Origin: Fictibacillus phosphorivorans
GTDB taxonomy: Bacteria; Bacillota; Bacilli; Bacillales; Fictibacillaceae
Assembly (NCBI RefSeq): GCF_001629705.1
Contig: NZ_CP015378.1
Coordinates: 3,968,001-4,032,000, forward strand
Reading direction: 5' to 3'
Length of the DNA: 64,000 nt
Of the stretch, positions 50,076-58,691 are shown in pieces. Made by a program: the position numbers and the translations under genes. Within the stretch, counting starts at the first letter, position 1; each line of letters begins with the position of its first letter. The notes below the pieces were generated by a model. The model saw only the letters and a program-made list of their open reading frames with translations. It ran no database searches and was not told the DNA's origin.

Positions 50076-50252
50076 CCCATTTAATATTTAATTAACAGTA
50101 CTTGTGGAGGTGGATGAGTAATCTTCTAATTAATAATCACTGAGGTATATCTAAAACAATGAAAGCCCTACCTCTCTTCCATCCTTACGGCTCCTTGTCC
50201 GTGCCAGTGTGAATCAGTATTACAACGATCATGTGATTATTGATTAGAATTG

Positions 50253-50429
50253 ATGAATTGGTTTGAAATACATCATAAGGTTTTAGAGGAAAGTAAAATC
50301 AAAATTAAGGATTAACTTATTGTAGAAATTAAAGAGGTTACTTTAAGTAAGTTTAAGAAGTGTGTTGTCTCTGAAATGACTATTGATGAGACCCTATTTA
50401 CGATCTCATACCATCTAATTCATTCTTAA
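50253..50429 (+). pseudogene. Possible gene remnant opposite the carD 3' end
   Basis: A reading frame starting MNWFEIHHKVLEESKIKIKD is broken by one TAA at 50313-50315 and continues in the same frame with IVEIKEVTLSKFKKC to a stop at 50427-50429. Composition looks protein-like, but there is no ribosome binding site and no recognised family. The region 50080-50250 shows nothing else. Low confidence; it may be chance. Confidence 0.18.
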
Positions 50430-50887
50430 CAGAAACTTTTAATCTGGGTTTCAGTGATTCCTTTGATTACTTCAAGTTCACTAATTAAAAATCCATATGC
50501 ATTTTCCAACATTTTTTTTTCGCTTGCATTCAGTGTTTTTTCTTTCTTCATACGCATTAAATCACGTACAACTTCAGCACCTTCGCGTATTTCACCTGTT
50601 TTTAGCTTGTCTGTATTTACTTTGTATCTTTCTTTCCACGTTAGTAATGTTTCAGATTCTCCATTTTGAAAATCGTGCATAATCTGCTTCAATGCTAAGA
50701 GTTCTGTAACAGGACGTATTTTAGAATTCATGATCTTACATGCCGGAATCATAACTTGCATGTTGCTGACTGACATCTTTATCACATAGTACTGTTGTTT
50801 TTCATCGGGGAATTCTTTTTCTTCAATGGCTTCAATTACACCTACTCCATGCATTGGGTACACAATGTTATCGCCAACTTGAAACAA
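50426..50887 (-). CDS. CarD-family transcriptional regulator (YdeB-like)
   Basis: A 153-residue CarD/CdnL/TRCF-type protein that binds RNA polymerase beta through its N-terminal Tudor-like domain (FQVGDNIVYPMHGVGVIEAI) and DNA through a helical C-terminus. CarD proteins stabilise promoter open complexes. The start TTG 50887 follows GGAGGTGGAG and gives MFQVGD as in relatives; a GTG three codons earlier lies inside that site. It is monocistronic. Confidence 0.88.
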   Translation of the reverse strand: MFQVGDNIVYPMHGVGVIEAIEEKEFPDEKQQYYVIKMSVSNMQVMIPACKIMNSKIRPVTELLALKQIMHDFQNGESETLLTWKERYKVNTDKLKTGEIREGAEVVRDLMRMKKEKTLNASEKKMLENAYGFLISELEVIKGITETQIKSFC

Positions 50888-51004
50888 ATACTCCACCTCC
50901 AGATTTGCTAACCTTCTAAGAGTACCACACCCCTATAATTTAATCAAATATTTTATAATATCATGTTTGTATTTTTCATGTCAATCATTTTTACAACAAA
51001 AAAA

Positions 51005-51024
51005 GTGCCTCAAATTTGAGACAC
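51005..51024 (-). terminator. Terminator of the amidohydrolase gene
   Basis: GTGCCTCAAA / TTTGAGACAC with one mismatch is followed on the minus strand by TTTTTTTG. Confidence 0.75.
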
Positions 51025-51032
51025 CCTACTCA

Positions 51033-52319
51033 TCATAATCGCGCTAGCAGCTCTTTCGTTCGTTCTTTAGCGTTTGCGATCACTTTTTCTTCATCAATTG
51101 TCTTCAACTCACGGCCGCGCATGACAATCTTGCCGTCGATGATCACCGTATCAACATCTTGTCCTGTTGCAGAATAGACGAGAAGATTAGCATGTTCATG
51201 ACTCGGCGTCAGATGAAGCTTGTTCATATCCATTAAAAGAATGTCTGCTTTCTTACCAACCGTTAAGGAGCCTACTTCATCTCCGATTCCAAGGATGTCA
51301 GCACCGTTCTGTGTCGCCATCGATAACACATCATGAGCACTGAGCACTGCCGCATCTTCGTACTTCAATTTTTGAAACCAGCTAGCAGCTTTCATTTCTA
51401 AGAAAAGATCAAGAGAACTAGCACTCGCTGGTCCATCCGTTCCTAATCCTACTTTCACACCGCTCTCCATTAAACGTTTCACATCACTGATCCCGCATCC
51501 GAGCTTCGCGTTGCTCACTGGATTATGAATGATTCCCCCCTGCACCGTTTTTAGCGTTTCATAATCTGCATCGTTAAAATGGACACCGTGCGCAAGCAGT
51601 ACATGCCGATCGAACACACCTGCTTGTTTTAAATATTCAACGGGTCTTAACCCGTGCTTTTCTTGAATCATTTTCTCTTCGTCTTTCGTTTCAGCTAGAT
51701 GAATATGAAGCGGAACGTTCTTTTCTTTTGAAAGATTTACAGCCGCTCTCAAAAAATCAGGCGGACACATATACGGTGAATGCGGTGCGATCATCGTTGT
51801 GATCCTTCCGTCTCCTTTTCCGTGCCAGCGATCAACAACATTTTCTGCTTCCTTCAACCGGCCTTCATAATCCGAATCCATCGCGATAAGTCCACGAGCG
51901 ATGACGGAACGAATGCCCGATTCAACGGCCGCTTCCCCGATCGTATCGATTCCTATGTACATATCAGCGTATGATGTGGTTCCACTCTTGATCATTTCCG
52001 CCATTGAAAGAAGTGCACCCCAATAGCGATCTTCATCACTCATCTTCATCTCAAGCGGAAGCATCTTTTTATTAAGCCAAGTCATCAATGTCACATCATC
52101 ACTATAACAACGCAACAGAGACATCGGTGTATGCTGATGTCCGTTCACTAAGCCCGGCAATGCCAGCATCCCTTTTCCGTCGAGCTTCTCAACCGTTTCG
52201 TCGCATTCAAAGTTTCCTATTGATTCGATTCTATGATCTTTTATAAGGATGTCTCCCGTGTTAACAACCCATTTTCCATCTGCCGAAGTCGTCATATATT
52301 GAATGTTTTGTATAAGCAT
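51033..52319 (-). CDS. mtaD: Amidohydrolase, MTA/SAH deaminase family
   Basis: A 428-residue metal-dependent amidohydrolase. The HxH motif is GLVNGHQHTPMSLLR; further metal ligands are in HIHLAETKDE, LLAHGVHFND and GTDGPASASS. The family deaminates 5'-methylthioadenosine or S-adenosylhomocysteine; related enzymes act on guanine, cytosine or triazines. The start is ATG 52319 after AAAGGAGG; 22 upstream codons without a ribosome binding site are excluded. It is divergent from pbpG. Confidence 0.82.
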   Translation of the reverse strand: MLIQNIQYMTTSADGKWVVNTGDILIKDHRIESIGNFECDETVEKLDGKGMLALPGLVNGHQHTPMSLLRCYSDDVTLMTWLNKKMLPLEMKMSDEDRYWGALLSMAEMIKSGTTSYADMYIGIDTIGEAAVESGIRSVIARGLIAMDSDYEGRLKEAENVVDRWHGKGDGRITTMIAPHSPYMCPPDFLRAAVNLSKEKNVPLHIHLAETKDEEKMIQEKHGLRPVEYLKQAGVFDRHVLLAHGVHFNDADYETLKTVQGGIIHNPVSNAKLGCGISDVKRLMESGVKVGLGTDGPASASSLDLFLEMKAASWFQKLKYEDAAVLSAHDVLSMATQNGADILGIGDEVGSLTVGKKADILLMDMNKLHLTPSHEHANLLVYSATGQDVDTVIIDGKIVMRGRELKTIDEEKVIANAKERTKELLARL

Positions 52320-52372
52320 GTTTCGAACCTCCTCTTTCTCACAGCCATTATAGCACTTCATTCCCTTATCAC

Positions 52373-52402
52373 GTTTAAGGAGCATCTTTTTTCACCATAC
52401 TA
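52373..52402 (+). promoter_or_regulatory. Candidate forespore (sigma-G/F) promoter of pbpG
   Basis: GTTTA (52373-52377), an 18-bp spacer and CATACTA (52396-52402) fit the sigma-G -10 pattern CATnHTA and the sigma-F/G -35 pattern. B. subtilis pbpG is forespore expressed. Confidence 0.55.
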
Positions 52403-52437
52403 GATAACAAAATGAGAGTTTTTAAGGAGGGCGGATT

Positions 52438-54501
52438 ATGAAGTTTTGGCAGATCTATAAAGAAGCTACGAAACAGCAGAAAATACGCTGGATGAAAAAA
52501 TGGGGTCTTATCGTTACTGGATGCTTTGCATTATCCTTTGTTGGGCTTTTGCTGCTCGCTAAACTCATGGGCCCTCCCGCTCTGCTTGTTCCACAAACGA
52601 CCATCATGTACGCAGCAGACGGTTCCAAAATGGGTGAGATTAACAACGGCGGTCAGAACCGCTATTGGGTTCCACTCGAAAAAATCGATAAACATGTGAT
52701 CGACGCTACGATCTCTATTGAAGATAAAAGTTTTTATAAACATAACGGTTTTGATATGAAGCGGATCGGCGGTGCTTTACTCGCTGACCTTAAAGCTGGA
52801 GCAAAAGTTCAAGGAGCTAGTACCATCACGCAGCAGTATGCCCGTAATCTCTTTTTAACACATGACAAAACATGGCGAAGAAAGTTTCAAGAGGCGTTCT
52901 ACACACTTCGTCTAGAGATGAGTTATTCAAAGGATGAAATATTAGAAGGATATTTGAACACGATCTATTACGGACATGGCTCTTACGGTATCCAATCCGC
53001 TTCTCGTTATTATTTTGGTAAAAATGCTGAAGAGCTCTCACTAGGCGAAGCAACGATGTTAGCGGGGATTCCTAAAGGTCCGAGCTACTATTCTCCCATC
53101 CTTCATGAAGAGAACGCGAAAAAAAGGCAGAGCATCATCTTACACTCAATGGCTGAAGACGGAACAATTAAGAAGGCGTCCGTTCAAAAAGCAGCAGCCG
53201 ATCACTTAACTTATGTAAGAGAAGAAGAGGAAGAGATCGCAACGGTCGCTCCTTACTTTCAAGATGCAGTGATGCGTGCATTAAAAAAGGAACTGAACGT
53301 GAACACGAACTCGATACAGTTCGGTGGGCTTCGAATCTACACGACGCTTGATCCAAAAATGCAGGAAGTCGCTGAACACACGATTGAAAATCGTATCATC
53401 GATAACAGTTCGATCCAGACGGCATTAGTCGCTATGGATCCTCGAAGCGGAGATGTGAAAGCACTTGTTGGCGGCAGGGATTTTGAGCAAAGTTCGTTTA
53501 ACCGTGCCCTTCAAGCGAAGCGTGCACCTGGTTCGACCTTTAAGCCATTTCTATATTACACGGCGCTTGAGCATGGATACACCGCGTCTACTCCTATTAA
53601 ATCAGAACCAACAACATTCGCGATGGGAGATGGTGTAGGCGATTATAAGCCGAAGAACTTTAAGAACCGCTATGCGAATGATTTTATTACGATGGCTCAG
53701 GCGCTGGCGCTTTCGGACAATATTTATGCGGTAAAAACGAATCTCTATCTCGGTCCTAAAAAGCTTGTTAAAACAGCTAAGAAATTCGGGATTAAAAGTG
53801 AACTCGCTAGCATCCCTTCACTTGCACTAGGCTCAAAAGCAGTAGGTGTGTTAGAGCTTACGAACGCATACGGCGTTTTTGCGAATGGTGGTAAGAAGGT
53901 AGATCCTGTTTTTATCACGAAGATCACAGATTCTAAAGGCAAAGTGCTGTATGAACATAAATATGAGAGCAAACAAGTGATCGATGAGAACAAAGCGTTT
54001 GTCATGACTGATCTGTTGGCTGGTACGTTTGACGAAAAGCTAAATGATTATACGAGTGTAACGGGATCAAGTATCAACCATTACCTGACACGTCCGATGG
54101 CTGGAAAATCGGGGTCTACGCCAAATGACAGCTGGATGGTCGGATATTCTCCTCAGCTTGTTACAGGAGTTTGGGTCGGATACGATAACAACGAAGAGCT
54201 TCATGATGTGAACGATACAGGATACTCAAAACGAATCTGGGCTTATTTTATGGAAGGTGCGTTGAAGAACAAAGAGATCTTATCATTTGAACAGCCAGAA
54301 GGCGTAACAGCGGTGACGATCAACCCGCAAAACGGAAAGCTCGCTACCGATAGCTGTCCAATAACGCGTATCTCTTATTATGAAAAAGGAACAGAACCTG
54401 TAGAATATTGTGATGAACATGGTGCTTCAAATGAAATTAAAGCCAAATTAGAGCAGAAAAAAGAGGAAAAAGGCTTTTTTAAGCGGATTTTTTCTTGGTG
54501 A
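52438..54501 (+). CDS. pbpG: Class A penicillin-binding protein PbpG
   Basis: A bifunctional peptidoglycan synthase of 687 residues. After a membrane anchor (about 24-46) the glycosyltransferase has the catalytic Glu in SIEDKSFYKHNGFD and the GASTITQQYARNLFL motif. The transpeptidase has the Ser in APGSTFKPF, LSDN and GKSGSTPND. The position beside ywhD is that of pbpG (ywhE), which acts in cortex/germ wall formation with PbpF. The start is ATG 52438 after AAGGAGG. Confidence 0.93.
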   Translation: MKFWQIYKEATKQQKIRWMKKWGLIVTGCFALSFVGLLLLAKLMGPPALLVPQTTIMYAADGSKMGEINNGGQNRYWVPLEKIDKHVIDATISIEDKSFYKHNGFDMKRIGGALLADLKAGAKVQGASTITQQYARNLFLTHDKTWRRKFQEAFYTLRLEMSYSKDEILEGYLNTIYYGHGSYGIQSASRYYFGKNAEELSLGEATMLAGIPKGPSYYSPILHEENAKKRQSIILHSMAEDGTIKKASVQKAAADHLTYVREEEEEIATVAPYFQDAVMRALKKELNVNTNSIQFGGLRIYTTLDPKMQEVAEHTIENRIIDNSSIQTALVAMDPRSGDVKALVGGRDFEQSSFNRALQAKRAPGSTFKPFLYYTALEHGYTASTPIKSEPTTFAMGDGVGDYKPKNFKNRYANDFITMAQALALSDNIYAVKTNLYLGPKKLVKTAKKFGIKSELASIPSLALGSKAVGVLELTNAYGVFANGGKKVDPVFITKITDSKGKVLYEHKYESKQVIDENKAFVMTDLLAGTFDEKLNDYTSVTGSSINHYLTRPMAGKSGSTPNDSWMVGYSPQLVTGVWVGYDNNEELHDVNDTGYSKRIWAYFMEGALKNKEILSFEQPEGVTAVTINPQNGKLATDSCPITRISYYEKGTEPVEYCDEHGASNEIKAKLEQKKEEKGFFKRIFSW

Positions 54502-54536
54502 TGTAGTTTAGAGTAGTTTGGGGTCGCTGCTAGAAG

Positions 54537-54645
54537 CATTGAATCCGAGAGTTTCGGGTCTGAATCCAAAAGTTTTGAACCTGAATCCAGAAATATGGAG
54601 CCGCAATCCACAAATTTGGGTCCAGTATCCACGAGTCGACAAGAT
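54537..54645. repeat. 21-bp-step repeat array, second AATCCA copy
   Basis: Anchors (A/T)ATCC start at 54542, 54563, 54584, 54605 and 54626, exactly 21 bp apart. The final unit TATCCACGAGTCGACA is identical over 16 bases to the end of the array at 11005-11112. It lies between convergent pbpG and ywhD, before the ywhD terminator. Confidence 0.87.
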
Positions 54646-54688
54646 TTGTACAATCTTTGAAAGCAATCTGTAAAAAGACAAAATAAAA

Positions 54689-54720
54689 TGCCCGGAGCTC
54701 TACTACAGGAGCCCCGGGCA
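54689..54720 (-). terminator. Bidirectional terminator pbpG/ywhD
   Basis: TGCCCGG / CCGGGCA with inner GCTC / GAGC, flanked by AATAAA and TTTATT, can serve both convergent genes. The 115 bases to ywhD show nothing else. Confidence 0.8.
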
Positions 54721-54834
54721 CTTTATTGTCCTAGAAACATTGTGTGTACAATGCTACCTATATTTTAATGGAAGTGCTTTCTTGTCACAAGTTATTTGCA
54801 AAATGTTCAAAAAAGGTTCATAACTTTGCCATTT

Positions 54835-55365
54835 TTATTCCACTAATGACTTGATTTCGTCACTAGAACGGTTCCACATCGCTTCGTCATGTTCTTTAAG
54901 GAAGTTCCCAAGCACGCGACGAGCGTTTTGGTCCATATCCTCTACGATCACTTTACCCTTCATGGATTTATCCATACGGTTCACGTGTTCTGGAAGACTC
55001 TTATATCCTCTTCGCGCTTCAACATCTACCTGCATCTCGCAGGCAGTCAACCCGAAATAAAACGGTCCTTCTGCTTTTCTGTTAATCGTAACCCAAACGA
55101 GCCAGTAAAGACGGGGGTTCGGCGTATCTTCACGATTCGGCGTAAACTTGATACGCTTCTCCACATCGCTTCTCGCGTGCATCGCTCCCATATCGATATA
55201 AGCGACGGACTCTTCTACATCAACGATCACAGGTGTAACATGATCAAGTGTTAAACTCCCCACACCATATCCGCCATGCCCATCTGTTGAGTCACCGCTG
55301 ATGATGGTAAAGCCCATCCCTTTTTTCTTTTTATCTGCATCATTGGAATTGAAAAAATCTTTCAT
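54835..55365 (-). CDS. ywhD: YwhD family protein
   Basis: A 176-residue protein of the YwhD family, restricted to Bacillaceae and of unknown function. Conserved-looking stretches are GMGFTIISGDSTDGHGG and SVAYIDMGAMHARSD. No signal peptide or membrane segment. The start is ATG 55365 after AGAGGAGC. Location next to pbpG as in B. subtilis supports the name. Confidence 0.9.
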   Translation of the reverse strand: MKDFFNSNDADKKKKGMGFTIISGDSTDGHGGYGVGSLTLDHVTPVIVDVEESVAYIDMGAMHARSDVEKRIKFTPNREDTPNPRLYWLVWVTINRKAEGPFYFGLTACEMQVDVEARRGYKSLPEHVNRMDKSMKGKVIVEDMDQNARRVLGNFLKEHDEAMWNRSSDEIKSLVE

Positions 55366-55467
55366 GCTTCCAGCTCCTCTAAACATTCATTGTTATCACG
55401 TATTGTATCACAAATCATAAAAAACTCTCAGTTGGAAACTTTAAAGATAATTGTTGAAATCACACTT

Positions 55468-55512
55468 AAAAACGAATATTATATATCATGTACTTATAAA
55501 TCGTTCGTATTT
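55468..55512 (+). promoter_or_regulatory. Candidate PurR operator (two PurBoxes)
   Basis: AAAAACGAATATT (55468-55480) and the inverted ATCGTTCGTATTT (55500-55512) each match the PurBox AWWWCCGAACWWT at 11 of 13 positions and face each other as in known operators. The 19-bp spacing is slightly wider than the usual 16-17, so this is tentative. No purine riboswitch is visible in this leader. Confidence 0.4.
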
Positions 55513-55527
55513 TGGAGGTTCTAACGT

Positions 55528-56844
55528 ATGCTTTCTTCATTTTTTAAACTAAAAGAACTTGGTACGACCATCAAAACAGAAATATTAGCAGGAATCACTA
55601 CTTTCCTAACGATGGTGTACATTGTTATAGTCAACCCAATCATCTTGCATTCTGCTGGTGTTCCTTTTGACACCGTGTTTATCGCTACGATTATTGCCAC
55701 AGTAGTTGGTACGCTTTGGATGGCTTTAATGGCCAACTACCCGATTGCCATTGCTCCAGGTATGGGACTGAACGCTTATTTTGCGTTTTCTGTTGTAGGA
55801 AACCACCCCAATATTGATTATCGTATTGCGTTCGGGGCTGTATTTGTTGCTGGTATTCTTTTCGTCATCTTATCGTTAACACCGTTTCGTGAAAAATTGA
55901 TCGAATCCATTCCAGCAAACTTGAAGCACGGTATTACAGCGGGTATCGGATTGTTTATCGCGTTCATCGGTTTACGTCTTACTAAAATTATTGTAGCTCA
56001 CCCTGATAACTTAGTAACATTAGGCAATATGCATTCACCGACGGTACTTCTTGCTCTTGGCGGACTTGCTATCACGTTGATCTTTATGGGATTGAACGTG
56101 AACGGTGCTTTATTCTTCGGTATGATCATCACGGGAGCAATCGCTTACTATACAGGGCACTTAACATTTAAAGAAGGTTTTGTATCTACACCAAACTTGC
56201 CATCAGAACTTTTTATCTTCGGTGATCCGATCACAGCCTTTTCTGATGTGTTTCAATATGGATTATATGCCGTTGTATTCTCCTTCTTGCTTGTTACGAT
56301 CTTTGATACTACGGGTACGATGGTAGGTGTAGCTGAACAAGCTGGACTGATGAAAGGCAACAAGATGCCTCGTGCACGCCAAGCATTGTTAGCTGATTCT
56401 ATTGCAACGACGGTTGGAGCTGCATTTGGTACGAGCCCAACGAGCGCTTATATTGAATCATCTTCTGGTGTTGCTGCAGGCGGTCGCTCTGGTTTAACGT
56501 CTGTAGTGGTAGCTATGCTATTTGTAGCCGCTGCGTTCTTTTCACCACTCGTTGGTGCGATCTCAGGCTTAGCCGCAATCACTGCGCCAACACTGATCAT
56601 CGTTGGAAGTTTGATGCTTGGTTCTTTAAGTAAAATTAATTGGAACGAACTTGATGAAGCATTCCCGGCGTTCTTGATCATTTTAACGATGCCATTAACG
56701 TCTTCTATCGCAACTGGTATTGCATTAGGATTCATCTCGTATCCAATTCTCAAAATTGTAAAAGGTAAATATCGTGAAGTTCCGTTCTTGGTTTACTTAT
56801 TTGCGGTGTTGTTCTTCTATCAACTAGCGTTTTTACCTCATTAA
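55528..56844 (+). CDS. Adenine/guanine/hypoxanthine permease, NCS2/AzgA family
   Basis: A membrane protein of 438 residues with about 12 or more helices. AzgA-type motifs are EILAGITTFLTMVYI at the N-terminus, MANYPIAIAPGMGLNAYFAF and GTSPTSAYIESSSGVAAGGR. It imports purine bases with protons. PbuG and PbuO are the B. subtilis relatives; I cannot separate them by eye. The start is ATG 55528 after TTGGAGG; PurBox-like sequences lie just upstream. Confidence 0.9.
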   Translation: MLSSFFKLKELGTTIKTEILAGITTFLTMVYIVIVNPIILHSAGVPFDTVFIATIIATVVGTLWMALMANYPIAIAPGMGLNAYFAFSVVGNHPNIDYRIAFGAVFVAGILFVILSLTPFREKLIESIPANLKHGITAGIGLFIAFIGLRLTKIIVAHPDNLVTLGNMHSPTVLLALGGLAITLIFMGLNVNGALFFGMIITGAIAYYTGHLTFKEGFVSTPNLPSELFIFGDPITAFSDVFQYGLYAVVFSFLLVTIFDTTGTMVGVAEQAGLMKGNKMPRARQALLADSIATTVGAAFGTSPTSAYIESSSGVAAGGRSGLTSVVVAMLFVAAAFFSPLVGAISGLAAITAPTLIIVGSLMLGSLSKINWNELDEAFPAFLIILTMPLTSSIATGIALGFISYPILKIVKGKYREVPFLVYLFAVLFFYQLAFLPH

Positions 56845-56858
56845 TTATCGTTCTGAAA

Positions 56859-56993
56859 GTTGTTAATTTCCGTTCCAGGCGGCTTCGCTTTCCGCGGGGT
56901 GTGCGGTGAGCCTCTTAGCGCTCTGCGCTGTTAAGAGTCTCACCTGTCCCACTCATCCCGCAGGAGTCTCGCGCCTTGCACTCCAATTAACTT
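56859..56993. repeat. 130-bp stem-loop element, copy G
   Basis: Starts GTTGTTAATTTCCGTTCCAGG and ends CACTCCAATTAAC. The proximal helix is GCGGG/CCCGC, the distal helix CTCTT/AAGAG and the apical hairpin AGCGC-AGA-GCGCT. It is the only copy between convergent genes. Confidence 0.85.
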
Positions 56994-57039
56994 TTCATCG
57001 AATAAATAGAAGCAATGATACATCAACAAAAACAAAGAA

Positions 57040-57082
57040 AAAGACCGGCTGCCCCTAACAATAAAGGGCTGACCGGTCTTTT
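57040..57082 (-). terminator. Terminator of the lipoprotein gene
   Basis: AAGACCGG / CCGGTCTT enclosing CCCT / AGGG, with T-runs on both strands. Confidence 0.85.
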
Positions 57083-57083
57083 C

Positions 57084-57524
57084 TTATTCTGTCTCAAACA
57101 CAACGGCTACTTTTTCCTTCTTTTCATCGACAAAGAATTCTTTCGATACACGATACGTGCCTGCATCCTGTTCTTTTAGATCAATGGATTGATCATAGTT
57201 TGATCCAGCTTTCACCATGATCATCTGCTCAGTAAACATTTGATTGTTATTCACTTTCTCCCATTTACCGTCTGCCCATTTTTCTAGTGCATACGCGGTT
57301 CCTGTACCAGCTTCTTTATCGGATGAGTTTTTCAACGTTAATTTTGCTTCTTTACTATTTTCTTGGAGTGCGAGTTCAGCTTGTACACCTTCTTTTTCAG
57401 CTGGTATCTCGTTCTTAACTTGAGGCGCTCCGTTCTTTTTTTCCTCATCAGGCATTGCTTTAGAGCCGCAAGCGGCGAGGAGAACGAGCAGACACGCCAT
57501 TACGATCAGCTTCATGTTTTTCAT
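57084..57524 (-). CDS. Small lipoprotein with Ig-like domain
   Basis: A 146-residue lipoprotein. The signal peptide ends at LAAC, followed by a charged linker and a beta-rich domain (VQAELALQENSKEAKLTLKN ... FFVDEKKEKVAVVFETE) resembling the small bacterial Ig-like domains of Bacillus surface lipoproteins. Function is unknown. The start is ATG 57524 after AAGGGGGG; a GTG one codon earlier is also possible. Confidence 0.7.
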   Translation of the reverse strand: MKNMKLIVMACLLVLLAACGSKAMPDEEKKNGAPQVKNEIPAEKEGVQAELALQENSKEAKLTLKNSSDKEAGTGTAYALEKWADGKWEKVNNNQMFTEQMIMVKAGSNYDQSIDLKEQDAGTYRVSKEFFVDEKKEKVAVVFETE

Positions 57525-57637
57525 CACTAAGCCCCCCTTTTACCCTGTTAGTCGTACCTCTTATTAAAAAGTTTCAGTTAAACTGTCGTTTATAAGGAGA
57601 ATGTGCTGGATATGCTGTTAATAGAGGAGGCGCTAGC

Positions 57638-57847
57638 ATGAAACTTTGGCTTGTTGCTCTAATTTTATCGCTCTTGTTTATAGGGCTCGGAATCGGCTAT
57701 TACGCAACGCGCCTTTATGAAAAAAGTGTGGCAAAAGGCTTTTTTATGACGCTGCTTGGTATTATCGTTCCATTTACGATCTTTATCACATTTATTTATT
57801 TTTATGGTCTTTACAATAACGGCCATCCCTTACAATTTAGATGGTAA
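57638..57847 (+). CDS. Small two-helix membrane protein
   Basis: A 69-residue protein with two hydrophobic segments (about 3-22 and 34-60) joined by a short basic loop (RLYEKSVAKG). The start is ATG 57638 after GAGGAGG at good spacing, and a terminator follows, so it is probably a real gene. I do not recognise a family. Confidence 0.6.
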   Translation: MKLWLVALILSLLFIGLGIGYYATRLYEKSVAKGFFMTLLGIIVPFTIFITFIYFYGLYNNGHPLQFRW

Positions 57848-57852
57848 ATAAA

Positions 57853-57896
57853 AAACCTGTTCATCAGCGCATGTTTCACGCTAACTCAACAGGTTT
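57853..57896. terminator. Bidirectional terminator
   Basis: AAACCTGTT / AACAGGTTT with an inner GCG / CGC and T-runs on both sides serves the small membrane protein and ywgA. Confidence 0.85.
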
Positions 57897-57900
57897 ATTT

Positions 57901-58404
57901 TTATTGAACTTGACCTTTTAATGTTTCAATATAATGAAACGCTTCGTTCATCTCTTCTTCTGTATACTTTTGTTTTGCTTTCACCGTTTGTACTTTCTCC
58001 TTGATCTCGTCCTTCTCAAGTTTCTCGAAATACATCACGGTAGAGACTAATTCTAAGAATCTAGAAGACTGCTCGTTCATGGAGCGAACACAACTCCCTA
58101 GTTTTTCAATCTCTGCACCATATGTGGAAAGAAGTTGCTGACCTTCTTCGTTCACGGCATACCGGTATTGCGAATAGCCGCTCACCTTTTCTTTTACCTC
58201 ATGTATGTATCCCATGTTGCAAAGTTCTTCAATTTTAAGCGTTAATTCTTCGGAATATGGGCCGTAAAAATGAAATTGATATTTTTCTTGGAAAGGAAAG
58301 TTTAGCTTTTTTGCGATGTATACCATCTTTTGAAGCTTTTTCCGACCGACGACTTCTCCGGCTTCTTGAATCAAGGTGACTACCTTTAAATGATCCTCAA
58401 ACAC
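57901..58404 (-). CDS. ywgA: YwgA family protein
   Basis: A 167-residue protein of the YwgA family, unknown function. The N-terminal part (VGRKKLQKMVYIAKKLNFPF, YQFHFYGPYSEEL) resembles the winged-helix Panacea/SocA-like domain; a helical C-terminus follows. The start is GTG 58404 after TTAGGGGG. In B. subtilis it also lies near ywfO. Confidence 0.85.
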   Translation of the reverse strand: MFEDHLKVVTLIQEAGEVVGRKKLQKMVYIAKKLNFPFQEKYQFHFYGPYSEELTLKIEELCNMGYIHEVKEKVSGYSQYRYAVNEEGQQLLSTYGAEIEKLGSCVRSMNEQSSRFLELVSTVMYFEKLEKDEIKEKVQTVKAKQKYTEEEMNEAFHYIETLKGQVQ

Positions 58405-58483
58405 AGTACGTTCCCCCTAACATCCTTTTTCGTTTTTATTTATCTATTTTTTCTCTGGTTATTCAATGTTTATTTTGTAAGTA

Positions 58484-58612
58484 GTCGATTTCCGTTTCAG
58501 GTGCTCGCTTTCCGTGGGGCAGGCGGTGAGCCACTTGCCGCTTTGCGCCGTTAAGTGTCTCACCTGCCCGCCTGTCCCGCAGGAGTCTCGCACCTTACAC
58601 TTCAATTCAACT
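58484..58612. repeat. 130-bp stem-loop element, copy H
   Basis: Starts GTCGATTTCCGTTTCAGG and ends CACTTCAATTCAACTT. The distal helix is CACTT/AAGTG; the proximal helix (GCGGG against CCCAC) has one mismatch. It lies between ywgA and ywfO in the same direction. Confidence 0.85.
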
Positions 58613-58691
58613 TGCAGTGGTGTCTTTTAATAACAAACTAATAAAGACTCTTTGTGTAAAAAAGTCACAAGAAAATTAAAAATGTTAGTAA

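Noticed and set aside
54378..54653. A minus-strand ORF with heptad-like repeats (VDTGPKF, LDSGSKL)
   Set aside because: It arises from the 21-bp array plus the antisense of pbpG. The sister array at 11005 has stops in the equivalent frame, so it is not coding.
55387..55527. Purine riboswitch upstream of the permease
   Set aside because: The conserved purine-aptamer loops and an expression-platform terminator are not visible; PurBox-like sequences fit better.
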